Shown here piece after piece: positions 17,774 to 25,728 of a DNA stretch of 64,000 nt. The DNA comes from Spirosoma radiotolerans. GTDB lineage: Bacteria > Bacteroidota > Bacteroidia > Cytophagales > Spirosomataceae. The stretch is from NCBI RefSeq assembly GCF_000974425.1, contig NZ_CP010429.1:372001-436000 (forward strand). Direction: 5' to 3'. The translations under genes and the position numbers were made by a program. Numbering within the stretch: position 1 is the stretch's first letter; each line of letters starts with the position of its first letter. Under the pieces are notes generated by a model. That model did no database searches. It worked only from the letters and a program-made list of their open reading frames with translations, and was not told where the DNA came from.

Positions 17774-18397
17774 CTACCCCCAATAAGTTTCTTTTCCGCT
17801 TCCTTCACGCCATATGTCCCCCAATTCTAATTGGTAATACGTATATGTTTGTTCTCCCTTCTTACCTTTGACTACGTAAGGACCATGATTACTCCACTGC
17901 AATAACCCCTGTTCAATAGCTTTTGGCCCAACTAAACATCTATTACCCCTACCACCTAACGTTATTCGACTTGCATAATTTATGGCATCACCTATTAACA
18001 AAACTTGCTCTCCTAAAAACTCGGAGTAAATGGTAGAAGTGTCAATTAGGCCGTATTCTATTCCTATTTTTAAACTTGGGCCTTTGTACTGATAGTCGGC
18101 TTTCCAATCTCTATCAGAAAGATATTCACACAATCTATCTAAATCCTTCGCAATACTTACGCAGGACAGAAACACACTTTCCGCTGTTGGTAAAATAGCT
18201 AAGAAAGCGTCACCCATGAACCCCACTACTTCACCTTCATATTTTTCAACAGCATCAATACCCCCAGATAAAATATCACGAATGTATTGGGCTATTGAAT
18301 TTCCCTCTGATTTAGAAACTATCTTTGTGAAGCTGTTAATATCAACTATCATTGCAAAGGCTTCAATTTGGCCATTTTTTGGTATGTTAACTGCCAT
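17774..18397 (-). CDS. Class III nucleotide cyclase domain protein (Pycsar-like candidate)
   Basis: A 207-aa protein made almost entirely of a class III adenylate/guanylate cyclase domain. Metal-binding Asp19 lies in VDINSF and Asp63 in MGDAF. The transition-state Asn140 and Arg144 are present in GDAINYASR. The two positions that select adenine in adenylate cyclases are not conserved: the Lys of the usual K-x-x-G-D is Gly59, and the Asp before the INxASR motif is Leu133. A substrate other than ATP is therefore plausible, as in the uridylate/cytidylate cyclases of Pycsar defence. There is no membrane or regulatory domain. It is the last gene of the leftward operon, 27 bp after the 202-aa orphan gene. 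No obvious cyclic-nucleotide-binding effector was found next to it. Confidence 0.85.
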   Translation of the reverse strand: MAVNIPKNGQIEAFAMIVDINSFTKIVSKSEGNSIAQYIRDILSGGIDAVEKYEGEVVGFMGDAFLAILPTAESVFLSCVSIAKDLDRLCEYLSDRDWKADYQYKGPSLKIGIEYGLIDTSTIYSEFLGEQVLLIGDAINYASRITLGGRGNRCLVGPKAIEQGLLQWSNHGPYVVKGKKGEQTYTYYQLELGDIWREGSGKETYWG

Positions 18398-18424
18398 GAG
18401 ATTAGTAAGTGAAATTAGTGTAAG

Positions 18425-19033
18425 CTACTTACTCATAGCCATTAATAGTCTACCCTTAATACTCCTCAGTTTTGCGTCGTTTGGATTAAACTCTTCCATA
18501 ACATCAAGTATGTTCCCGACGTTGGATTGAGTTAAATAATTAAATCCTTGTTTCCCAAACTCCTTATCGTTGGGAATAAATTTTTTGCTCTTTGGGTAAG
18601 TATCAATATTAATGAAAGTATCAAGTACGTGAATGTCTTTCGGTAATGACATCACATTGTATAGGAAAGGGTATAAAATTCTATCAAGCAGTACGTTCTT
18701 TGTTCCCTTGTCAAATAGGGGAAAAGCATATAGCCCAACAATATAAGTGTTCCCGTTATGCCAGTCTTTAGATTTGATAAATACTACCAATAGATTTTTG
18801 GACTTTTTTTTATCAAGGGTCTTCGTGTATAATTGTGGTAACAATCCTGAATAGTAACCTTTTTCATCGGATGGGAAAAGGTCTTGTCCAAAGTTTAGCG
18901 ACGTAAATGTTATGCCGTTTTCTTTGACGAATCCAAAATCTACATGTGGCAAATCCTCATCCGACTGAGCTTGCCATTTTTTAGAGTTCCAATCGACAGA
19001 TGTGAGAATTCCGTAATTAACTACTTTGTCCAT
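18425..19033 (-). CDS. Orphan protein paired with the cyclase
   Basis: A 202-aa soluble protein of unknown family. The N-terminal part is strand-rich (NYGILTSVDWNSKKW). The middle reads NLLVVFIKSKDWHNGNTYIVG, which recalls PUA/EVE-like modified-base readers in general shape only. The C-terminal 60 residues are helical, with LTQSNVGNILDVMEEF and a basic end. It sits 27 bp before the cyclase and 57 bp after the HEPN-fusion gene on the same strand, so it is most likely part of the same transcript. If the N-terminal domain reads modified DNA or a nucleotide, it could link the methyltransferase to the cyclase. That is speculation from context; I do not recognise it. Confidence 0.65.
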   Translation of the reverse strand: MDKVVNYGILTSVDWNSKKWQAQSDEDLPHVDFGFVKENGITFTSLNFGQDLFPSDEKGYYSGLLPQLYTKTLDKKKSKNLLVVFIKSKDWHNGNTYIVGLYAFPLFDKGTKNVLLDRILYPFLYNVMSLPKDIHVLDTFINIDTYPKSKKFIPNDKEFGKQGFNYLTQSNVGNILDVMEEFNPNDAKLRSIKGRLLMAMSK

Positions 19034-19090
19034 AATTCGACACTGTTTAAGGTTGAATTACCTTTATTATTAGAGAGAAACGGAATAGGG

Positions 19091-19963
19091 CTATAGTCCA
19101 AAATATCGTACAATATTATCCAAGCATGCAAAGTCTGGCTTTTCTAACTCTGCTTCGGGTTGTACATTATCTTTAGCTATTCCAGGATGTACAGCTTTAT
19201 TTCTTAATTTTTGTAATTCCATGAAGTGATTTAACGGGAAGCCCTCAGTTTCTTCAGATTTCATTATTTGTATAAATTCAAGTAAGTTTCCAAAGGTTTT
19301 TCTTTGTAATAAACTTTCGGGCACTTCCTTTTCTAAGAGATACATATAAACAATTGATTCACCAACTGCACCAGCCATTATTGCTGCTGACATATAATTA
19401 CCTCTCTTAAAATTTTCTGTAAACTCTTGGTAATACAAGCTTATCAGATGACGTAACGGATTGTTATTAATAGAAATTCTTACTTCATCAACTGATTCAT
19501 TTACTACGTTCAGTAATTGACTTTTAGGGATGGGGATAATTAACTTATTGAAAGCACTGATGGGTATATATGAAAACACAGCTCCAAGAGCAAATAAAGA
19601 AAGGTACTCTTGAACATAAGTTTGACTGATATACCAAACTAAATAACTAGCTGTTATTCTGCTATCTTTAAGTGTAATGATTTGAATACCTCCCTTATTT
19701 TCTTTATTTTCTTTCGCGATATATAAATTTATCAAACCATTTGGAGATGATTGATAACAAAGTGCTCCACGCTCAATAACACGTGGTTTTGATAACTCAG
19801 CTACTTCATGAAAAGACCGTGTTTTTTGTCCTTTATATTTACTACCTAAGGCTGATAAATATTTTTTTTCTTTTTCATCAACAGATACATTGAACTCTGC
19901 TGATAAATTAAACTCTTCATCTAATTTAGATAGATTACGTACAGTTATGTTTTTGTACTTCAT
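19091..19963 (-). CDS. Half specificity (HsdS-like) domain fused to a HEPN/DUF4145-like domain
   Basis: A 290-aa protein. Residues about 60-165 look like one target-recognition domain of a type I specificity subunit: a GALCYQSSPNGLINLYIA stretch, then YLVWYISQTYVQEYL and IPISAFNKLIIPIPKSQ, the typical exit of a TRD. From about 180 a helical domain follows (MSAAIMAGAVGESIVYMYLL) that ends with ELQKLRNKAVHPG; this contains Arg254-x4-His259, the Rx4-6H motif of HEPN domains, and matches DUF4145-type sequences. The start overlaps the preceding specificity gene by 4 bp (ATGA), so the two are translationally coupled. HEPN domains are often RNases in abortive defence, but DUF4145 members can be non-catalytic. 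Confidence 0.75.
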   Translation of the reverse strand: MKYKNITVRNLSKLDEEFNLSAEFNVSVDEKEKKYLSALGSKYKGQKTRSFHEVAELSKPRVIERGALCYQSSPNGLINLYIAKENKENKGGIQIITLKDSRITASYLVWYISQTYVQEYLSLFALGAVFSYIPISAFNKLIIPIPKSQLLNVVNESVDEVRISINNNPLRHLISLYYQEFTENFKRGNYMSAAIMAGAVGESIVYMYLLEKEVPESLLQRKTFGNLLEFIQIMKSEETEGFPLNHFMELQKLRNKAVHPGIAKDNVQPEAELEKPDFACLDNIVRYFGL

Positions 19964-21372
19964 ATTTGTTTATCTAACCAGATTTGGGCTTCATTTTCTG
20001 AAGTTTCAATAGCTAATTCAATAGCTCTTTGGGCTATGCCGAGTAACTGTTTACTCTGTTTGCTTTGTTCTTGAGCGGATTCAATAGTTTCCCTCACCTT
20101 CTTCTGCGTTTCATCGGGAGCTTGCCAAATCATAAACTGTTTAATGTCATCCGGGTAAAGTTCAATCTGACCTGATGACCCCTTGTAATATTTTTCAACT
20201 TGTAACTTGCCGACAATACTATTAAGCTGTAAAGCCAGAAATACAGGGTCTATCGTTTTTGATCGCAGAATAGTTACATGATTGTCTGGTAACGCATTAT
20301 TATCTGATAGATAAGCAGCTGCTCGGCCAATGGTGCCAACACCTGTTCCATTCATAAGAACGTCTCCTTTACGAATTATTAAATCGGGGCGCGTTTCTGC
20401 CAATGAAGCAATCCGGTTGTCTGTGAATTGAATCTTATTTTCCCGAACGTGTTTGGAGTTGAGGACAATTGTTCCTCGTTCTTCCACATATATTGGCTGA
20501 GTACCCCGCTGACAAAAGGTTAATACGCTACCTAAAGTAACGTCCTTTTTTGTGGCTCGTAGTTTGTCTTCTAATTCTCTAAACTTAGGTTGGTAAAATT
20601 CAGAATCTAATCGCTCACTAGTACCAAAAGAGTCAGCAAATGATTTTACCTCTACAGTCTCCGTGACAGGGTGCCAATCTTTTATTCCCAATTCAGCTAG
20701 CAACATTGTTTCAGCCTTTTGATAAAAGGTATTGCTACGATCTTGAACCTGGTACGCTTGTTTGACAAGCATTTCGATTTTGTTCTGGAACAATGTAGAT
20801 ATATTAGGAACGTAGAAATTCCTAATAGAGGGATAATCTAAGGCGGGTCTTGTTACGCCAACTACATTTTTATCTGACTGTAACTTTCCGTGTTTTGAGT
20901 TAAGAAAGGTTGAGAGAAAATAGGGATTTAAACCTTTTTTGAGTTTAATTCTAACTGAGTGTTGATTGATATTACAACCAACTAAACTCTGTTCAACAAC
21001 TGCGGATTTGCCATAAGACACTCCGGTGATTGTCAGAAGGACATCGTTTAACTTCAACCGGCTACGACTCAGTGAATTATCATCTTTGTATGAGATATAC
21101 ACTACATCATTAAGGTTAAAGTAATTAGGCATAATGTTCTGAACTCTAAGAAACATAACACCACTATTCAAGTAGGCAGCTCCTAATGGTGTAGCACCGC
21201 CTGTAACTTCTGTACTTAAAGCTCCGAGTTGTGAGAAGCCAAGTGAATAATTTTTGATCGTCTTTTGATTCAGTAGATACTCCTTCATAACAAACTCGCT
21301 GTCTATCCTGAAAGAATAATTCTCTTCTGCAATCTCTGTTAAACTAACTTCAGACACTTCCAGCCCCTCCAA
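19960..21372 (-). CDS. Type I-like specificity subunit (HsdS)
   Basis: About 470 residues with two target-recognition domains, each ending in a conserved helix (QNKIEMLVKQAYQVQ near residue 200 and TQKKVRETIESAQEQ near 430). The second TRD contains RGTIVLNSKHVRENKI and GDVLMNGTGVGTIGRAA. It sets the recognition sequence for the upstream nuclease-methyltransferase. The start is problematic: no ATG in frame fits. TTG at 21372 is given, but the same frame upstream reads SLSPFNEPEYKRLLEGLEVS, a plausible continuation of the N-terminus, and reaches back into the methyltransferase gene past its T7 tract. Expression by a -1 frameshift or from a non-standard start is therefore likely. Confidence 0.85.
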   Translation of the reverse strand: MEGLEVSEVSLTEIAEENYSFRIDSEFVMKEYLLNQKTIKNYSLGFSQLGALSTEVTGGATPLGAAYLNSGVMFLRVQNIMPNYFNLNDVVYISYKDDNSLSRSRLKLNDVLLTITGVSYGKSAVVEQSLVGCNINQHSVRIKLKKGLNPYFLSTFLNSKHGKLQSDKNVVGVTRPALDYPSIRNFYVPNISTLFQNKIEMLVKQAYQVQDRSNTFYQKAETMLLAELGIKDWHPVTETVEVKSFADSFGTSERLDSEFYQPKFRELEDKLRATKKDVTLGSVLTFCQRGTQPIYVEERGTIVLNSKHVRENKIQFTDNRIASLAETRPDLIIRKGDVLMNGTGVGTIGRAAAYLSDNNALPDNHVTILRSKTIDPVFLALQLNSIVGKLQVEKYYKGSSGQIELYPDDIKQFMIWQAPDETQKKVRETIESAQEQSKQSKQLLGIAQRAIELAIETSENEAQIWLDKQI

Positions 21373-21404
21373 TAGCCGTTTATATTCCGGCTCATTGAAG
21401 GGGC

Positions 21405-23594
21405 TTAGTGAAAAAAACTGAGTTGCTCTTTTTTTGCAAACTCAGTAAAGGCTTCAGTTATGCCTTTAGGAGTGCTAATACCTTCATATTGCGTTGGCGT
21501 TGAAAAGAGGTCGTGGTAAACAATCGGGTGGCCGAAGCGGTCTTTGAGTGCCCTTTCAGTTTCATTCGTTGTCAGGTCGGGTATTGTCGGTGTCTTACCC
21601 TCAGTTATTTCGTCCTGTATGGCTTGTAAAGCCTCTGAAGAGAAGTCTGCCCAATACAGTTTTTCGCCTGAGTTGTCTTTGCCTTCTTTCTGCTGCGTAG
21701 CAAAAAATATGTTGTAGTTATCCTGTTTTGGGCAAAGTTCGGGGTGCCACTTCTGTACGAAAAGTAATGATGTCTTAGTGCCAGTATGTGGTTTAAAACT
21801 GTTTCCATGCAACCCAACCACGCCCAAAATACGGCACCGACTGGCAATGAACTGTCGTATAGCTTTGTCGGAAGAATTGTTAAACCGGCCCTGGGGTAAT
21901 ACTACGCACATACGACCCCCATCCTTAAGCATATCTAAGTTTCGCTCTATAAATAGAACGTCACGCGAAATCTTTTCATGCCAGCCCTTTTCACGGGTCA
22001 ATTTCTTACCTGTAGTCTTGTCTTCTTTCTCTTCGTACTTGCGACTTATGTCGAAGAGGTGAATAACTCGTTGATCTTTTATATCTCCAGCAAACGGAGG
22101 ATTGGCTAGCAGGACATCAAAGTTGAAGTTCCGATATTCATTCTTCTTAGTAGCCAACTTGGCTAGATTGTCGAAGCCCTTACCGAATTGCTTTTGCCAG
22201 ATTTTGTTTTCCACAAAGTCCGCTTCCCAACGTGGATAGTCTAAGCTGTTAAGGTGTAAAACGTTGGTTTCACCATCTCCCGCAATCAGATTAAGCGTCT
22301 TACCAACACGAACAGCCTTGTAATCGAAGTCAATAGCAAAGACTTTTTCTTTGACATATTTAGTTTGTTCAGGTGTCTTTTGGTCAATAGTAAAATGATT
22401 CGCACCGTTGGGGTTCATCTGTTCCCACACGTGGAAGATCGTATGAACAGGAAAGCCACACGAACCTGCTGCTGTATCAATTATGTATTCATCTTGTTTG
22501 GGATTAAGCATTTTCACGCCCATATCGATAACATAACGGGGCGTAAAGTATTGGCCCTTGTCACCTTTCGAATCTTTGTTAACTAAGTACTCAAAGGCCT
22601 CATCAACAACTTCTAAGTTTGAGTTAAAGAGCTTATATGTTTCTAAATACGAAACGCATGTCTGTAAATGGGAAGGGGTTAGCTCAATCTTAGCACTTTC
22701 AGGAAATATGCCTTTCCAATTTTCTTTTGCTTCATCAAACAGATCGTCAATCGCTTTCTTGGTATCTGACTCGGCCCCACGACTCCGAAAATCAAGGTTG
22801 CGGAAATTATTTGTTACCTCTTCCGGTATATCGCTAATCTCCTTATTCTTATTAAACGACAGCCAGTAATTAATAGCTTTCTTGTCTTCTATTGATTTCT
22901 GCTCGTCGTATAGTTTGGTGAAAATTAGCTTAAAAGCCTCCTCAAATACATCAACACCGGCGTTGGCAAGTACCTCATCCTCAAATTCTTCAATGATGCG
23001 TTTAAGCGTCTTGGTTTTGGTTTGATCTTGCGTAATTAGGTGCCAGATTGTGAAACGAGAATCCCGAATGTCATCTATACTTTGATTAACAGAAGGTATA
23101 TCCCGTATACTGTCGAACAAATTAGGATCTTTCCGAAAGTAAAAATCAACTGCCCCACCGTTTGTCCACACACCCAGGGGAGCTCCTGTACCGTTGCAGT
23201 AGGTTTTAAGTTGGTCTTTGCCATCTTTCGCTGTTGGCTTCTTAAGCTCAACGATGATATACACTGCTTCTGGACGGTCTTTCTGAGTGATTACAATATC
23301 AGCCCGTTTAGAAGTATCGGTACCGAACCGTACCATATCTTCAACTCTGATACGGTCTTTTGGATACCTGTAATGAGTCAGCAAGCGATGAAGAAAGATT
23401 TGGCGTACCACTTCTTCGGGTGTCACCTTTAAATTGATACCTCGTTTGAGACACTCAATCACATAAGCATCGTTGCCTTTCTTATCCTTATGGGCTAGAA
23501 TTCGGTCCTCTATAAATTGTATTTCTTCCTCTTTAAACGTTGATAACGAGAATTTTGACCCTTTCAAAATGGCTTGTATATTGGGGTACTGCAT
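21405..23594 (-). CDS. Helicase-less restriction nuclease-adenine methyltransferase (HsdR_N plus HsdM)
   Basis: A 729-aa protein from ATG at 23594; a TTG 75 bp upstream would add 25 residues of lower quality. The N-terminal domain is a PD-(D/E)xK nuclease of the HsdR_N type, with Asp99 and Glu116-x-Lys118 (VELKKP). The HsdM helical bundle and N6-adenine methyltransferase follow: GQYFTPRYV near 350, SAM-binding DTAAGSCGFPVHT near 371, and the catalytic NPPF near 497. No translocating helicase exists in this chain or elsewhere in the window, so the enzyme resembles the BcgI type (nuclease plus methyltransferase in one subunit with a separate specificity subunit). The gene ends at a T7 tract that is 4 bp before the stop, with the specificity gene directly downstream. 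Confidence 0.9.
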   Translation of the reverse strand: MQYPNIQAILKGSKFSLSTFKEEEIQFIEDRILAHKDKKGNDAYVIECLKRGINLKVTPEEVVRQIFLHRLLTHYRYPKDRIRVEDMVRFGTDTSKRADIVITQKDRPEAVYIIVELKKPTAKDGKDQLKTYCNGTGAPLGVWTNGGAVDFYFRKDPNLFDSIRDIPSVNQSIDDIRDSRFTIWHLITQDQTKTKTLKRIIEEFEDEVLANAGVDVFEEAFKLIFTKLYDEQKSIEDKKAINYWLSFNKNKEISDIPEEVTNNFRNLDFRSRGAESDTKKAIDDLFDEAKENWKGIFPESAKIELTPSHLQTCVSYLETYKLFNSNLEVVDEAFEYLVNKDSKGDKGQYFTPRYVIDMGVKMLNPKQDEYIIDTAAGSCGFPVHTIFHVWEQMNPNGANHFTIDQKTPEQTKYVKEKVFAIDFDYKAVRVGKTLNLIAGDGETNVLHLNSLDYPRWEADFVENKIWQKQFGKGFDNLAKLATKKNEYRNFNFDVLLANPPFAGDIKDQRVIHLFDISRKYEEKEDKTTGKKLTREKGWHEKISRDVLFIERNLDMLKDGGRMCVVLPQGRFNNSSDKAIRQFIASRCRILGVVGLHGNSFKPHTGTKTSLLFVQKWHPELCPKQDNYNIFFATQQKEGKDNSGEKLYWADFSSEALQAIQDEITEGKTPTIPDLTTNETERALKDRFGHPIVYHDLFSTPTQYEGISTPKGITEAFTEFAKKEQLSFFH

Positions 23595-23742
23595 AACAAG
23601 TGAGATATTTAGGCGTAAAGGTTTGTTTACGGCGACTTGCAAATTGGTCGTAAAATATGGGAAATTCAAACGACGCCGATACCGCTAGACATTTTTATTT
23701 TCTGTCCATTAGTATCATTTTTCTAGAAAATAGTTTACAGAG

Positions 23743-23784
23743 TATGTTTGGTTAAATCATATCTTCTCTAAGAATTTAGGTTTG
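23743..23784 (+). promoter_or_regulatory. Two TAnnTTTG promoter words before the DUF5655 nuclease gene
   Basis: TATGTTTG at 23743-23750 and TAGGTTTG at 23777-23784 both fit the Bacteroidota -7 consensus, lying 66 and 32 bp before the ATG at 23817. Neither has a clear TTTG at the -33 position. They lie in the divergent spacer between the leftward restriction operon and the rightward genes. Confidence 0.5.
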
Positions 23785-23816
23785 TCACATTATATAATAT
23801 AAAAGCTAACTTGAAC

Positions 23817-24719
23817 ATGACCTTGTTTACAAATAGTGACGACCAACTTACTGTATTAGAGGAGAGACCTTTTAAGCTGGAAAGAGATATTCAGACTTTA
23901 TTTGAAGCGAACTTGTTGACACTTATGTCATTAGAGCTTGTGAAATCTGAGTTTACAATAAAAAGTAGACGAATTGATACACTTGCATTTGATGCTTCCT
24001 CAATGGCTTTTGTAATAATTGAATATAAGCGTGATAGAAATGTAAGTGTTGTTGATCAAGGATTTACTTATTTGAGTTTGATGCTGGAGAACAGGGCTGA
24101 TTTTATTGTAGAATATAGTGAGAATCTGAAGAAGCCACTTAAACGTAACGACGTTGATTGGTCACAATCACGAGTAGTTTTTGTCTCACCAAGTTTTACT
24201 GAAAACCAGATTCAAGCAACTAATTTTAAAGATATTGCAATTGAATTGTGGGAGATTAAACGATTCCAAAACGGCATTTTCGTTGTGAATCAGATCAAAA
24301 AGACTCCATCCGCAGAAAGCGTAAAAACTCTATCACAAAAGAATAATATTCTCAAGAAGATAACTGATGAAATTAAGGTATATACGGAACAAGATCATAT
24401 AAATAAAGCTTCATATATTATTTCCGAACTATACGAAAAGTATAAGAACTCAATATTAAACCTTAGTGACAGTGTAGAAGTGAATCCTCAAAAATGGTAT
24501 GTAGCGTTCAAAAAGGTAAATAATTTTGCATATATCGAAATTTTAAAGAAATCTATAAGAATTACAATAAATCTTAAAGCTGGCCAACTTGATGACCCCA
24601 AAGGAATTGCTAAAGACGTGTCAAACATTGGCCACAGAGGATATGGGGATTATTTAGTACAAGTTGACGAAGATAGCCAGATTGAATATATAATGAGTCT
24701 GGTAAAACAAGCAATATAA
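23817..24719 (+). CDS. PD-(D/E)xK nuclease-like protein with C-terminal DUF5655
   Basis: A 300-aa protein; ATG at 23817 is preferred to the TTG at 23811. The N-terminal half contains Asp54 (RRIDTLAFD) and Glu69-x-Lys71 (VIIEYKRD), the active-site pattern of NucS/DUF91-type nucleases. The C-terminal part, reading DDPKGIAKDVSNIGHRGYGD, is the DUF5655 signature, a domain common in restriction-linked and hypothetical proteins. No methyltransferase partner is attached. It is divergent from the restriction operon, so it may act with it or be an independent defence gene. Nuclease activity is likely from the motif but not shown. Confidence 0.8.
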   Translation: MTLFTNSDDQLTVLEERPFKLERDIQTLFEANLLTLMSLELVKSEFTIKSRRIDTLAFDASSMAFVIIEYKRDRNVSVVDQGFTYLSLMLENRADFIVEYSENLKKPLKRNDVDWSQSRVVFVSPSFTENQIQATNFKDIAIELWEIKRFQNGIFVVNQIKKTPSAESVKTLSQKNNILKKITDEIKVYTEQDHINKASYIISELYEKYKNSILNLSDSVEVNPQKWYVAFKKVNNFAYIEILKKSIRITINLKAGQLDDPKGIAKDVSNIGHRGYGDYLVQVDEDSQIEYIMSLVKQAI

Positions 24720-24757
24720 ATCGACAAATTATTAATTATAATTTAAATTAAAATACG

Positions 24758-25087
24758 ATGTTAGATAATGGTTTTAGCCCTTTAGACAAAACTTTGGTTA
24801 GCCCTTTTGCCGCCGACGTCCTAGTTGATTTTTTACATAAGTATGACAGTTTAGAAAATAAATACGATCTTTTAGAATCAGAGCATATTTTCATGATTGA
24901 CTCTGTGATTATTGACCTATTAAGGTATTATAAAGGAATTAAACCAGACAGTATAAATTACGATGAAATAATTTATAATTTGAAAGAGCCTAATCGTTAC
25001 GATTTTTTAATTAGATCTCTTAATGATGATAATACTAAGTTGAATTTTATTTTGAGGGAGGCAATCTTAAACTATAATCGTTCCTAA
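24758..25087 (+). CDS. Small acidic protein of unknown function
   Basis: A 109-aa acidic, Asp/Asn/Leu-rich protein with several short helices (VDFLHKYDSLENKYDLLESE). There is no signal peptide or cysteine motif. It starts 38 bp after the DUF5655 nuclease-like gene on the same strand, so it could be that protein's partner or inhibitor. Its small size and acidity fit an antitoxin-like or DNA-mimic role, but no family is recognised. Base composition is as AT-rich as its neighbours, supporting shared transfer. Confidence 0.55.
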   Translation: MLDNGFSPLDKTLVSPFAADVLVDFLHKYDSLENKYDLLESEHIFMIDSVIIDLLRYYKGIKPDSINYDEIIYNLKEPNRYDFLIRSLNDDNTKLNFILREAILNYNRS

Positions 25088-25114
25088 TCAACTATCGCTT
25101 CATTCTATCTTCAT

Positions 25115-25711
25115 ATGAGCCGCTCATCAACATATAAAGACAACTATAACGACTTATTGAAATTTAGCTTAGCCGATCTTAAAAGACACGGTTACATGGT
25201 AGGTTGGTTCTCTGCTGCCCTTACATGGACCAGAAACGGCAACAAGCGAGCAACTATTAATATTGTAGTCAATCTCAACCTTCTACAACAAGGTAACTAT
25301 GTTCAGCTAGATTATACAGTTGACAGTCGGCCGATAAGTTACCGAATTAAGCTTATACAAATACCAAGTAACTTAGGTAAAGGGTTTGTATGGTACTTTA
25401 TCTGTCCGTTGACTGGTGAGCGTTGCCGAACTCTTTATAAAGCTGGTGATTACTTTTCATCCCGTAAAGCACAAAGGGGAACGTTGTATGAAAGTCAAAC
25501 CTATTCCAAACATTATAGATGGATAGATAAAACGTTCGGGCCTGATTTTAAGCTCGATGCTGCTTACGATGAATTATTCAAACCCTATGTAAAGAAGCAT
25601 TATCGAAATAAGCCGACACCCAAAGCTAAAAAAGTATTGAGGTGGACTGAAATAGCTGACAAATCGAAAAAAACAAAGCTTAAAAGCTTAGAGGAGTACT
25701 TGGTGAGATAA
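25115..25711 (+). CDS. Unrecognised element-associated protein
   Basis: A 198-aa basic protein with central strand-rich region and a pattern WYFICPLTGERCRTLYKAG then RGTLYESQTYSKHYRW. This recalls a degenerate zinc-ribbon segment that appears in uncharacterised proteins carried by mobile elements of Bacteroidota; only two cysteines are retained, so zinc binding is doubtful. The C-terminus is Lys-rich. It follows the 109-aa gene by 27 bp and is convergent with the membrane beta-helix gene. Function is unknown. Confidence 0.6.
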   Translation: MSRSSTYKDNYNDLLKFSLADLKRHGYMVGWFSAALTWTRNGNKRATINIVVNLNLLQQGNYVQLDYTVDSRPISYRIKLIQIPSNLGKGFVWYFICPLTGERCRTLYKAGDYFSSRKAQRGTLYESQTYSKHYRWIDKTFGPDFKLDAAYDELFKPYVKKHYRNKPTPKAKKVLRWTEIADKSKKTKLKSLEEYLVR

Positions 25712-25728
25712 AACTATTTTTCTTTTTA

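Noticed and set aside
21405..23594. Complete classical type I restriction system
   Set aside because: No DEAD-box translocase subunit is present; the nuclease domain is fused to the methyltransferase, so a BcgI-like or similar helicase-less type fits better.
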